From Arthrobacter stackebrandtii (lineage in GTDB: Bacteria > Actinomycetota > Actinomycetes > Actinomycetales > Micrococcaceae): a DNA stretch of 64,000 nucleotides. Positions 34,321 through 43,155 of the stretch are shown piece after piece. The notes below the pieces were generated by a model. The model saw only the letters and a program-made list of their open reading frames with translations. It did not search any database and was not told the origin of the DNA. A program made the position numbers and the translations under genes. The stretch is from the NCBI RefSeq assembly GCF_017876675.1, contig NZ_JAGIOI010000001.1:186001-250000 (forward strand), in the 5' to 3' direction. Each line of letters starts with the position of its first letter. The first letter of the stretch is position 1.

Positions 34321-35226
34321 TTAGTCGTCCAGGATGACCGAGCGCGACAGGTTCCGCGGCAGGTCCGGGTTCATGCCGCGGGCGCGGGCGCGCTCCAGCG
34401 TGACGCGGTGGATGCGGGCCAGCTCAGCGAGCGGGTGGGTGTCAGTGTTGACGTACAGCGCGCCAGTCTTGGCCACGTCGCGGTCCAGGCCCTCGGGCTG
34501 CTCGCCGAACATCCAGGTGACGCGGTTCGGGGCGGCGATGGAGATCGGGCCGTGGCGGTACTCCTTGGCCGGGTACGACTCGGTCCAGCCCTGCACCGCT
34601 TCGCGCATCTTCAGGCCGGCCTCGTGCGCCAGGCCCACGGTCCAGCCGGTGCCCAGGAAGGTGAACTGCTCGGCGTCGATCAGCTCCTGCTCCACCGGCG
34701 CCGTGACGGTGGTCTTGGCGTCCTCGACGGCGGCACTGAGGTCCACGCCGACGCTGGTCAGCAGGTAGCTCAGGGCCGTGGTGGCAAAGCGGGTCTGGAC
34801 CACTGACTGCTCATCCGCGTAGGGAAGTTCGACGACGGAATCGGCCAGGGTCATGATCGGCGAGTTGACGTCGCCCACCAGGGCAACGGTGTGCACGGTG
34901 CCCTTGATGGCGGTCAGGATTTCAAGCACCTCGGTGGTGGTGCCGGAGCGGGTGATGGCGATGACGGCGTCGTAGCCGCGCTCGGCGCCAAGGAAGGCCT
35001 CGGAGGCGGCGAAGGCGTCGGTGACACCCTTGCCCGCTGCCTCACGGGCGGTGGCGTAACTCTGCGCCATGAACCAGGAGGTGCCGCAACCGATTACGGC
35101 GACGCGCTTGCCGTCTTCCGGCAGCAGGTTCTCCGCCTTGGCCTGGGCAATGGCCTTGGCCCAAACCTCGGGCTGGCTGGTGAGTTCGGCATCCATAAAG
35201 GGGCCAAGCTGGGTGTTCTCGCTCAT
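34321..35226 (-). CDS. agaS: SIS-domain sugar-phosphate isomerase/deaminase (AgaS-like)
   Basis: A 301-residue protein with two SIS domains. The first holds VIGCGTSWFMAQSYA (about 44-58) and ITRSGTTTEVLEIL (about 90-103); the second holds FLGTGWTVGLAHEAGLKMRE (about 190-209) and YRHGPIS (about 223-229). This is the layout of GlmS-like isomerase domains and AgaS. In the GalNAc pathway AgaS converts galactosamine-6-phosphate to tagatose-6-phosphate plus ammonia. It is shorter than E. coli AgaS (about 384). It is the first gene of the operon, divergent from the GH101 gene; assignment to AgaS rests on this context. Confidence 0.8.
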   Translation of the reverse strand: MSENTQLGPFMDAELTSQPEVWAKAIAQAKAENLLPEDGKRVAVIGCGTSWFMAQSYATAREAAGKGVTDAFAASEAFLGAERGYDAVIAITRSGTTTEVLEILTAIKGTVHTVALVGDVNSPIMTLADSVVELPYADEQSVVQTRFATTALSYLLTSVGVDLSAAVEDAKTTVTAPVEQELIDAEQFTFLGTGWTVGLAHEAGLKMREAVQGWTESYPAKEYRHGPISIAAPNRVTWMFGEQPEGLDRDVAKTGALYVNTDTHPLAELARIHRVTLERARARGMNPDLPRNLSRSVILDD

Positions 35227-35305
35227 TCTGGCGTTCTCCTAGGGTTCTGCCCCGGTCCGGCGCCGGCCTGCGGCACGCACGGGGACGGTTTCACTGCCAC
35301 CATCC

Positions 35306-35347
35306 TAACACAATCTGATTGTTAACAATGATTAAACGTCATGTTAA
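35306..35347. promoter_or_regulatory. putative DeoR-family operator cluster
   Basis: Holds CAATCTGATTG (35311-35321), the perfect 12-base palindrome ATTGTTAACAAT (35318-35329), and further TAACA/TGTTA half-sites at 35306 and 35343. It lies 80-120 bases before the SIS gene start. Confidence 0.55.
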
Positions 35348-35468
35348 ATCAAAACCTTCCGCACTCCCCTCACTGCAACCGCGGAAATCCGCACCCGCCA
35401 CCCTTTTGGCCCGCCCTGTCCATTCAGCCAGTTGTCGTGCACGTCACATATAGGCAATAATGGGAAAT

Positions 35469-35482
35469 TGTTATGCATAACA
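35469..35482. promoter_or_regulatory. putative operator, perfect palindrome TGTTATGCATAACA
   Basis: A 14-base perfect palindrome 110 bases before the GH101 start, sharing the TGTTA/TAACA half-site with the cluster at 35306-35347. It probably binds the same regulator. Confidence 0.55.
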
Positions 35483-35591
35483 GTGACGCGGGCCCCAGCC
35501 CTGTGGCTGTTGCGCTCCGCACTGGGGCCACCATCACCAGCCGGCAAGCCGCCGGCTGTCCCTGTTACAAAGATGTTCAAGGAGTTCTTTG

Positions 35592-38500
35592 ATGTCTCTC
35601 ACCCGACACCGCCGCACCTGGCTGGGAATGGGGGTGGCCGGCGCAGTCATGGCCGGCACCGTCATCCCCGTCGCCGCGGCCGCGCCCGCCCTGGCGGCAG
35701 ACGGAACGGCGGTGATCACCTCCGGGCAAATGTCCGTGGAGGTTTCCACCGCCTTCCCGCAGGCGCTCAAATACACGCTGGACGGCAAGTCCATGGCCGG
35801 TGCAACCGCCACCGCCACCACGATGCGCATCAACGGCGTGGACCAGGACGTCACCGTCACGTCCAAGGCCAGCGCCGACGGCGCATCCATTGACTACGAC
35901 ATTGCCGTCCCCGGCATGGACGGCGTCAGCCTGAAGGCGCGCCTCGCCGTCGAGAAAAACGTGCTGACGTTCAACATCACCGAAATCAAGGAAACCGGCA
36001 CGGCGCAGGTCAACCGGATCCAGATCATGGACCAGGACCTGGTCACCGTGTCCTCGGCGGATGCCGGTGCCAGCGTAGCCACGGCAGTGGTCTCCACCGA
36101 CCGCGCCAAGACCGGCGACACCATCACGGCCGTCAACGCCGACACCGCCGTGGACGCGGCCGCCAAGACCTCCATGGTGGCCATCGCGAACACGGCTGAG
36201 CTGGCCGCAGGCTTTGAGTCCAACTCCCTGTACGACGGCGCCTGGTCCAGCGAGGACAACTCCCTCGCCGCCAGCGAGCGCGGCCGTTTCTGGCGCCAGG
36301 TCAAGGCCGACGGCGCCAACAAGAAGGTGGGCGTCTCCTCCGGTGCGTGGCTGTACCGCGCCAAGGGATCCACCGAGACCGAGCCCCTCCCCGAGGCCAA
36401 GGTCATCATCACCGGCGATGCCAACGCCGACGGCACGGTCAACTGGCAGGACGGTGCCATCGCCTCCCGCGACATCCAGTACAAGCCCAAGGGCTGGGAG
36501 GATGTGAAGAACCGGGTTGTCCAGAACATCCCGTTCAACTTCGCCAGCCAGGCCACCAACCCGTTCCTGCGCACCCTGGACGACGTCAAGCACATCGCCC
36601 TGGCCACCGACGGGCTGGGCCAGTTCTCCCTGCTGAAGGGCTTCACCTCCGAGGGCCACGACTCCGCCAACACGGACTTCAGCGGCAACTGGAACGAACG
36701 CGCCGGCGGCATCAAGGACATGAACACGCTGCTGGAACAGGCCAAGGAATACGGCGCCACGTTCAGCGTGCACATGAACAACACCGAGGCGTACCCGGAA
36801 TCCAACGCCTTCAGCGACGAGTTCATCAAGCAGCCGCCCGGCAAGGGCTGGAACTGGCTTGAGCAGTCGTACTACATCGACCAGCGCCGCGACGTTCTCT
36901 CCGGAGACCAAAACGCACGCATCAAGGGCCTGGACGATGCCGCAGACGACAACCTGACCACCAACTACATCGACGTCTACTACGAGTCGGGCTGGGTGGG
37001 CGAACGCCTGCAGCGCAACATCATGGACAACGGGTTCTCGGTCTCCTCCGAATTTGCCAACTCCATGGTCCGCAACAACACGTGGTCGCACTGGGCTGTC
37101 GACGAGAAGTACGGCGGAAGCACGCTGAAGGGCTGGAACTCGGAGATTCTCCGCTTCGCCCAGAACACCCAGCGCGACATCTGGAACCCGGACCCGCGCC
37201 TGGGCACCCCGCACCTCGTGGAGTGGCAGGGCTGGACCGGGCAGAACAACTACAACGCGTTCCTGAAGAACGTGTGGGACAACAACGTGCCGGCCAAGTT
37301 CCTGCAGCAGCAGGAAATGACCACGTGGACGCCCGAGGCGATCACGCTCGAGAACAACCTGCGCGTCACGGGCACCTCCCTTGAGGACCGCATCATCACC
37401 CAGGACGGCGTGAAGGTCCTCGAGGGCCACAACTACCTCCTGCCGTGGGCAGGGACCGCCATGGAGTTCGGCGAAACCGCCAACCACGACGTCAACGACC
37501 AGACCAAGCTGTACAACTACAGCCGGGACGGCGGCACCCAAAACTGGAAGCTGACCCCCGAGTTCGCTTCCCAGGCCACGCTGAAGCTGTACGAGCTCAC
37601 AGCCCAGGGCCGCCAGTTCGTCGCCGACGTTCCCGTCACCGACGGCGGCATCACGCTGACCCCGAAGGCCAACACCGCCTACGTGCTGGTGCCCACCGCG
37701 GAGCTCATCACCGTGCCGGCCAACGCCGACACCAACTGGGGCTTCGGCACCGGGATCAAGGACCCCGGCTTCAACTCCGGCAACCTGGCTGCATGGAACC
37801 CCACGGGCGATGTCACCGTGGCCACCTCGGCCAAGGGCCTGGCAAGCGCCAAGTTTGGTGCCGCCGCCTCCAGCATCAGCCAGGAACTGGCCCCGCTGGA
37901 TGCCGGAACATACTCCGTGAGCGCCTGGGTGGAAATCGACCCGACGGCAGACTCAACGGAGAAGTTCCCGCGCGGCAAGCGTGAAACAACGCTCTCCGCC
38001 ACGGTCTCCGGATCCGATCCGGTCACCAACACCACCAACTCCTCGGCCCTGTTCAACACGGTGGCCGCGGACCAGAAGAACCGCACCTTCACCCAGCGCG
38101 TGCGCGTGCTGATCGATGTCAAGAACGACCGCGATGCGCCGACGGTCACGTTCTCGGCTCCTGCCGGGGCAACCGCTGTCCTGGTTGACGACTTCCGCGT
38201 TGTCAAGACCGCGCACGTATCTGCCGCCGATGTCATCGAAGGCGAGCAGTCCGGCGTCGTGCTGGCCGAGGACTTTGAAAACGTGGACCAGGGCTGGGGC
38301 CCGTTTGTGAAGGGCAACGCAGGCGGCATCACCGACCCGCGCACCCACCTGGCGCCCATCCACGCCCCGTACACCCAGAAGGGCTGGAACGGCAAGGTCA
38401 TGGACGACGTGCTGGACGGGAAGTTCTCCCTGCACGCCCACGAGGAAAATGGCGGCCTGGTCTACCGGACCACACCGGCAACCATGAAGTTCACGCCGGG

Positions 38501-40940
38501 TCACGACTACGAGATCTCGTTCAACTACCAGTCGACCAAGGCGAACGAATACGCCTGGGTTGGTGGCTACGACGGCAACGCCGGCGCGGTCCAGACCCAG
38601 TCCACCCCGTTCCCGGAGATGCACGAAACCACGCGCTGGAAGCAGAACTTCACGGCATCCGCCTGCGGCGACAGCTATGTCGGCCTGCTGCGCACCGGAT
38701 CCGCTGCCGCAGATTTGTCCCTGGACAACCTGCTGATCCGCGACCTGGGCGTTTCCACCAGCACCCCGGCCTGTGCACAGCTCTCGCTGGGCCAGACCGG
38801 GCCGATCATCGAGCAGGGCGTGGACAACGAGTTCACCTCCACGCTGGTTTCCAACGAGCCTGCCGGTGTCAAGGACGTGGCTGTTTCGCTGGTCCTGCCC
38901 GAGGGCTGGACGGCGACGGCGAAGACCGCCGCCACGGCCGCAACACTGGCCCCGGGCGCCAAGCTCGTGACCAAGTGGGCCGTGCATGCGCCTGCCTCCG
39001 CCGACGGCAGCTACAACGTCACGGCAAAGTCCGTCTACACCACCACGGTGGACCCGATCGGCGAGCGCAAGGCTGAGTCCACTGTGGGCGTCTACACCAT
39101 GCCCCACCCGCCCACCGAGGACACCTATGCCTCTGCCATGCAGTGGATCGGCACTCCCGCCAACGGCTGGGGCCCGGTTGAAAAGGACCTGGCCAACGGC
39201 GAACAGGGTGCCAAGGACGGCAACGAACTCACCCTGGACGGCAAGGTCTACAAGAAGGGCCTGGGCGTACACGCAGTTTCCAACATCAAGTACTTTGTTG
39301 GCGGCCAGTGCACCGCGTTCAACGCCGTCATTGGCGTTGACGACTACCAGGCCAACAAGGGCACCGTGGTGTTCTCAGTGGTGGGCGACGGCGTGGAGCT
39401 GTACAACTCCGGACTCGTGACCGGCGCTGATGCAGCCAAGGTCATCAGCGTCCCGCTGAACGGCGCCAAGTACATCGAGCTCAAGGTGGGCGACGGCGGC
39501 AACGGCAACGGCAATGACTGGGCCGACTGGGCCGACGCCAAGTTCATGTGCTCCGACGAAGCCCCCGCACTCGTGCTGGCCCCCTCGGTCACACCGGGCG
39601 GCCCGCTGGAGCGCGGCGGCGAATTCACCGTGTCTGTTGGCGAGCTCAAGGCCGGCACGGAAGCCACCTTCACCCTTGGCACCGCCGAGCTGGGCAAGGC
39701 CACGGCCTCCGCCGACGGCGTTGCCACCTTGACCGGAACCCTCGCCGCCGACGCCGCCCTGGGCGCCGCAACCATCACGGTTGCGGGCACCGACGTCAAC
39801 GGCAAGGCCGCCACCGGAACTGTCGCCGTCACCATTGTCGGCACTCCCCCGGCGGCTCCTGATGCCGACGTCTTCGCCAGCGACCTGGAGTTCGCGGGTA
39901 CCCCCGTCAACGAATGGGGCCCCGTGGAGCGCGACATGAACAACGGTGAAAACGCACAGGGCGACGGTGCACCCATCACGATCGACGGCAAGGTGTACGA
40001 GAAGGGCCTCGGCGTCCATGCCGATTCCTCCGTCACGTTCTACCTCGGCGGAGCGTGCACCACGTTCACGGCCGTCGCCGGCATCGACGACGCCAAGCTG
40101 CCCAAGGCACACCGCGGCAACGTGGTGTTCACCGTGGACGGCGACGGCAAGAACCTCGCCACCTCGCCGCAGCTGACCGTTGACGATGCAGGCTACGCCT
40201 TCAACGTCGACGTCACGGGCGTGCGCTACCTCAGCCTGGATGTTGCCAAGGTCCTGGTCGACGGCAAGAACGGCGATGAGTGGGCCGACTGGGCCGACGC
40301 CAAGTTCAGCTGCGGCGACAAGACCCCGGCACTGGTGCTGGCCCCCGTGGTTGAGGGCGGCAACGCACTCGAGCAGGGTTCCACCCACACCGTGACCGTT
40401 GCGGAACTGCAGGCGGATTCCGCCGCAACCCTGCAGCTGGGCGACGGCGTTGAACTCACCGCCGTGGCCAACGCCGAGGGGGTGGCCGCGTTCACGCTGG
40501 CCATCGCCGAGGACGCCGCCGTGGGCGAGGCCGTCCTGACGGCCACGGGCACGGACAAGAACGGCAAGGCAGCCACCGGCACCACCACTGTGACCGTCAC
40601 GGCCAAGCCGGTTGAGCCCGGCGAGCCCGGCTTCACCCCCGAGGCCCCGGACACCAAGGTGCTGAAGAAGGACACCGAAACGGACCTGGGCCTGGGCAAG
40701 GCGAAGTTCCCGCGCGGTTCCTCCGAGGTGGCACTGGCCAATCTCGAGGCCGGCCAGTGGTTCTATGTCTACCTCAACGGTGACGGCCTCGGCTGGCACC
40801 AGGCACAGGCGGACGGCACCATCACGGTCATCACCCCGGATGGCACCCGCCCCGGCAACAACAAGGTCGCCGTCATCAACGAGGACGGCACCCTGCACGG
40901 CTGGACCGCACTGAAGGTCACCGGACCCCCGGTACCGTAG
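35592..40940 (+). CDS. secreted endo-alpha-N-acetylgalactosaminidase (GH101 family)
   Basis: A 1782-residue secreted enzyme expected to release Gal-beta-1,3-GalNAc from Ser/Thr of mucin-type glycoproteins. A signal peptide (cleavage after ALA near residue 35) is followed by a beta-sandwich and the catalytic barrel (about 295-610). Likely catalytic residues are Asp461 (IDVYYESGW) as nucleophile and Glu487 (SSEFANSMV) as acid/base, by analogy with the family. Sugar-binding modules follow, including two NPCBM-type domains (about 1173-1320 and 1423-1577, each with KGLGVHA and DWADWADAKF), each followed by an Ig-like repeat. There is no LPXTG anchor, so it is probably released. ATG 35592 is used (AAGGAG eight bases upstream). 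Confidence 0.93.
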   Translation: MSLTRHRRTWLGMGVAGAVMAGTVIPVAAAAPALAADGTAVITSGQMSVEVSTAFPQALKYTLDGKSMAGATATATTMRINGVDQDVTVTSKASADGASIDYDIAVPGMDGVSLKARLAVEKNVLTFNITEIKETGTAQVNRIQIMDQDLVTVSSADAGASVATAVVSTDRAKTGDTITAVNADTAVDAAAKTSMVAIANTAELAAGFESNSLYDGAWSSEDNSLAASERGRFWRQVKADGANKKVGVSSGAWLYRAKGSTETEPLPEAKVIITGDANADGTVNWQDGAIASRDIQYKPKGWEDVKNRVVQNIPFNFASQATNPFLRTLDDVKHIALATDGLGQFSLLKGFTSEGHDSANTDFSGNWNERAGGIKDMNTLLEQAKEYGATFSVHMNNTEAYPESNAFSDEFIKQPPGKGWNWLEQSYYIDQRRDVLSGDQNARIKGLDDAADDNLTTNYIDVYYESGWVGERLQRNIMDNGFSVSSEFANSMVRNNTWSHWAVDEKYGGSTLKGWNSEILRFAQNTQRDIWNPDPRLGTPHLVEWQGWTGQNNYNAFLKNVWDNNVPAKFLQQQEMTTWTPEAITLENNLRVTGTSLEDRIITQDGVKVLEGHNYLLPWAGTAMEFGETANHDVNDQTKLYNYSRDGGTQNWKLTPEFASQATLKLYELTAQGRQFVADVPVTDGGITLTPKANTAYVLVPTAELITVPANADTNWGFGTGIKDPGFNSGNLAAWNPTGDVTVATSAKGLASAKFGAAASSISQELAPLDAGTYSVSAWVEIDPTADSTEKFPRGKRETTLSATVSGSDPVTNTTNSSALFNTVAADQKNRTFTQRVRVLIDVKNDRDAPTVTFSAPAGATAVLVDDFRVVKTAHVSAADVIEGEQSGVVLAEDFENVDQGWGPFVKGNAGGITDPRTHLAPIHAPYTQKGWNGKVMDDVLDGKFSLHAHEENGGLVYRTTPATMKFTPGHDYEISFNYQSTKANEYAWVGGYDGNAGAVQTQSTPFPEMHETTRWKQNFTASACGDSYVGLLRTGSAAADLSLDNLLIRDLGVSTSTPACAQLSLGQTGPIIEQGVDNEFTSTLVSNEPAGVKDVAVSLVLPEGWTATAKTAATAATLAPGAKLVTKWAVHAPASADGSYNVTAKSVYTTTVDPIGERKAESTVGVYTMPHPPTEDTYASAMQWIGTPANGWGPVEKDLANGEQGAKDGNELTLDGKVYKKGLGVHAVSNIKYFVGGQCTAFNAVIGVDDYQANKGTVVFSVVGDGVELYNSGLVTGADAAKVISVPLNGAKYIELKVGDGGNGNGNDWADWADAKFMCSDEAPALVLAPSVTPGGPLERGGEFTVSVGELKAGTEATFTLGTAELGKATASADGVATLTGTLAADAALGAATITVAGTDVNGKAATGTVAVTIVGTPPAAPDADVFASDLEFAGTPVNEWGPVERDMNNGENAQGDGAPITIDGKVYEKGLGVHADSSVTFYLGGACTTFTAVAGIDDAKLPKAHRGNVVFTVDGDGKNLATSPQLTVDDAGYAFNVDVTGVRYLSLDVAKVLVDGKNGDEWADWADAKFSCGDKTPALVLAPVVEGGNALEQGSTHTVTVAELQADSAATLQLGDGVELTAVANAEGVAAFTLAIAEDAAVGEAVLTATGTDKNGKAATGTTTVTVTAKPVEPGEPGFTPEAPDTKVLKKDTETDLGLGKAKFPRGSSEVALANLEAGQWFYVYLNGDGLGWHQAQADGTITVITPDGTRPGNNKVAVINEDGTLHGWTALKVTGPPVP

Positions 40941-40971
40941 GGCGTCACAGCTCAGCAGGGCAACACAAAAG

Positions 40972-41007
40972 AAGCGGGCCTCCCCCCACACGCGGGGAGG
41001 CCCGCTT
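40972..41007 (+). terminator. intrinsic terminator after the GH101 gene
   Basis: A perfect 14-base-pair stem (40972-40985 with 40994-41007), an eight-base loop, then a T-run. It lies between convergent genes and could serve both. Confidence 0.9.
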
Positions 41008-41037
41008 TTTTGCTGCACAGACACTGCCTGCACGGCA

Positions 41038-41099
41038 CGGGGGCAGAAAACGCTTTTCGCCACCTGTGGACAGGGCTCGAATCACGTTTCCTGCCCCCG
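41038..41099. repeat. 62-base inverted repeat (GGGGGCAGA-type hairpin element)
   Basis: CGGGGGCAGAAAACG (41038-41052) pairs with 41085-41099 at 14 of 15 positions around a 32-base loop. A further half-copy ATCTGCCCCCGGACG lies at 41109-41123. The arms begin like those of the hairpin at 17090-17147. Confidence 0.7.
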
Positions 41100-41152
41100 G
41101 AGGTGAATTATCTGCCCCCGGACGCAGCAATAGCAGTCCCGGAACGGCGCGG

Positions 41153-42382
41153 CTACACCTTGCGGACGCCTTCGCGCCAGACGCCGGCTGTCAGCGGCAC
41201 GCCGGGCCGGTAGGCCAGGTGCGTGGCAGAGGGTGCCTTCAGCATGTGCAGGTCCGCCCGGTGCCCCACGGCCAGGGTGCCCACGGCGCGGGCCCCGTCC
41301 TCGTCGAGCCCGGACTCCCGTCCCAGCGCCAGCGCCCCGCCGTAGGTTGCGGCGCGGACGGCCTCGTGCACACTGAGCCCCATCTGCAGCACGGCCGTTG
41401 CCACGCAAAACGCCATGGAGGAGGTGTACGAGGTTCCGGGGTTGCAGTTCGACGCGATCGCCAGCGCCACCCCGGCATCAAGCAGCATCCGTGCCGGTGC
41501 CAGCGGCGCGCGCGTGGAGAGGTCGCACGCCGGCAGCACCGTGGCCACCGTCCCGCGCTGCCCGGCCCCGCGCCCCGCCAAGGCAGCCGCATCCCAACCC
41601 GACCATGACTGTGCAAGGCGCGCAACGTCGTCGTCCGCCAAAAAGTTCACATGGTCAACGCTGGCCGCACCAAATTCCACGGCGAGCGCCACCCCGGCAC
41701 CCGGCCCCAGCTGGTTCCCGTGCACACGCAGGCCCAGCCCTGCATCGCGGCAGGCCGTGAGCACCTCGCGTGACTGCTCGGGGGTGAAGGCCCCCGTCTC
41801 GCAGAAGACGTCCGCCCAAGCGGCGTACGGCCGGACGGCGTCGAGCATGTCGCCGCAGACCAGCGCGGTGTAGTCGTCGGCGTCGATGCCGGCCGGGACC
41901 AGGTGCGCGCCAAGGTAGGTGACCTCGTCGGCCACGGTGGAGGCGATCCTGGCGCTGCGCCCCTCCTGCTCCACGTCCAGCCCGTAGCCGGTCTTCGTTT
42001 CCAGGTACGTGGTGCCCTGCGAGACAGCCTCGGCCAGGCGGCCCAGACCCAGCCGCGTGAGGTCGTAGTCGCTGGCGCTGCGGGTGGCCCCAACCGTCAC
42101 GGCAATCCCGCCGGCACTGTAGCTCTCCCCCGCCATGCGCGCCTCAAACTCGGCCGTGCGGTCCCCGGCGAAGATCAGGTGGGTGTGTGAATCCACCCAC
42201 CCCGGCAGCACGGCCCGGCCCTGCGCATCGGTCCGGGTGTCGGCGGCGGGGGCCTGCGCGGTGGGCCCGATCCACGCGATCCGCTCCCCCTCCAGCACCA
42301 CGGCCGCGTCGCGCAGGGTGCCAAGTTCGCCGTCCTGGGTCATCAATTCGCCAATGTTGCTGATCAGTTCGCTCATGCCCAT
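41153..42382 (-). CDS. hutI: imidazolonepropionase
   Basis: A 409-residue amidohydrolase of the histidine degradation pathway, hydrolysing imidazolone-5-propionate to N-formimino-L-glutamate. The metal motif HTHLIFAG (about 69-76), the substrate region TTYLETKTGYGLD (about 135-147), the metal His in VHGNQLG (about 236-242), DHVNFL (about 258-263) and the late CNPGTSYTSSM (about 316-326) all match HutI. No other hut gene is in the window; it is monocistronic here. An internal ATG two codons downstream is an equally possible start, since no good ribosome site marks either. Confidence 0.93.
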   Translation of the reverse strand: MGMSELISNIGELMTQDGELGTLRDAAVVLEGERIAWIGPTAQAPAADTRTDAQGRAVLPGWVDSHTHLIFAGDRTAEFEARMAGESYSAGGIAVTVGATRSASDYDLTRLGLGRLAEAVSQGTTYLETKTGYGLDVEQEGRSARIASTVADEVTYLGAHLVPAGIDADDYTALVCGDMLDAVRPYAAWADVFCETGAFTPEQSREVLTACRDAGLGLRVHGNQLGPGAGVALAVEFGAASVDHVNFLADDDVARLAQSWSGWDAAALAGRGAGQRGTVATVLPACDLSTRAPLAPARMLLDAGVALAIASNCNPGTSYTSSMAFCVATAVLQMGLSVHEAVRAATYGGALALGRESGLDEDGARAVGTLAVGHRADLHMLKAPSATHLAYRPGVPLTAGVWREGVRKV

Positions 42383-42510
42383 AGCGTACGACGGCGCCGG
42401 GCTGCTTGGGGTGCCCGGCCCCGCCCTTTGTCCGGGGTGCCAGACAGGAGTTTTCGGCCGGGACCGCTGCCACGTTGCTGCGCCGCCCGGGCATGCCCGA
42501 GAATGGAGCC

Positions 42511-43155
42511 ATGACCTTTGTTTCCCTGGTGGGCTTTGCCGGGCTGTGCCTCATGCTGGCACTGATCCCCGGCCCCGACACTTTTCTGGTGCTGCGCATC
42601 TCCATGAGCCGGGCGTCCGCCGGGATAGCCGCCGCCGCGGGAAGTGCGGTGGGCGCCATCGTGTGGGGTGCGCTGGTGGGCTTCGGCCTGGCTGCCGTGC
42701 TGGAACAGTCTGCCGAGGTGTTCCGCTGGATCAAGATCGCCGGCGGGCTGTACCTGATGTACCTGGGCATCTCCGCGCTGGTCAAGGCACGGCGGGCGCG
42801 CAAGGCCGGGCTCGCAGCGGAGCCCGGGGCCGAGGCCCCGCTGCCGTACCGGCGCCGCACAGCCTTTGCCTCCGGCGCGGTTTCAACCCTGCTCAACCCC
42901 AAGGTGGGCCTGTTTTACCTCGCCGTGGTGCCACAGTTCATCCCCCACGGCGGCAACACGCTCGGCACGGCCCTGATTCTGGGCCTGACGCTGGCCGTCA
43001 TCGGTTTCCTGTACCTGATGACCATCGCCCTCGTGGCGCACAAGACCATGAAGTGGCTGAAGAAGCCCAAGGTCAACACCGTCATTGAGCGCACCAGCAG
43101 CGGCATTCTTGCCGCACTCGGCGCAGGGGTCCTGGCTTCCGGGGCAACCAGCTAG
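42511..43155 (+). CDS. LysE/RhtB family amino-acid exporter
   Basis: A 214-residue membrane protein with about six helices and the family signature LIPGPDTFLVLRISMSRA near residues 18-35, followed by GSAVGAIVWG. The middle has a basic cytoplasmic loop (KARRARKAG) before helix four, and NPKVGLFYLAVVPQF (about 130-144) is typical. It exports amino acids or related compounds; which one is not evident. ATG 42511 has GGAG six bases upstream. Its stop overlaps the stop of the convergent FAD-oxidase gene. Confidence 0.9.
   Translation: MTFVSLVGFAGLCLMLALIPGPDTFLVLRISMSRASAGIAAAAGSAVGAIVWGALVGFGLAAVLEQSAEVFRWIKIAGGLYLMYLGISALVKARRARKAGLAAEPGAEAPLPYRRRTAFASGAVSTLLNPKVGLFYLAVVPQFIPHGGNTLGTALILGLTLAVIGFLYLMTIALVAHKTMKWLKKPKVNTVIERTSSGILAALGAGVLASGATS

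Larger units (their letters stand above)
35227..35591. promoter_or_regulatory. divergent control region of the GalNAc operon and GH101 gene
   Basis: A 365-base spacer, AT-rich in two patches. One patch (35300-35350) lies before the SIS gene; the other (35445-35485) lies before the GH101 gene. Both contain TAACA/TGTTA half-sites, listed separately. The GH101 ribosome site AAGGAG is at 35578-35583. Confidence 0.65.

Noticed and set aside
35577-37541. 654-residue open frame on the minus strand opposite the GH101 gene
   Set aside because: Antisense shadow of a GC-rich gene: composition dominated by Val/Gly/Arg, no domain, no ribosome site.
39375-41063. 562-residue minus-strand frame opposite the GH101 C-terminus
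   Set aside because: Mirror image of the repeated NPCBM modules; no recognisable protein.
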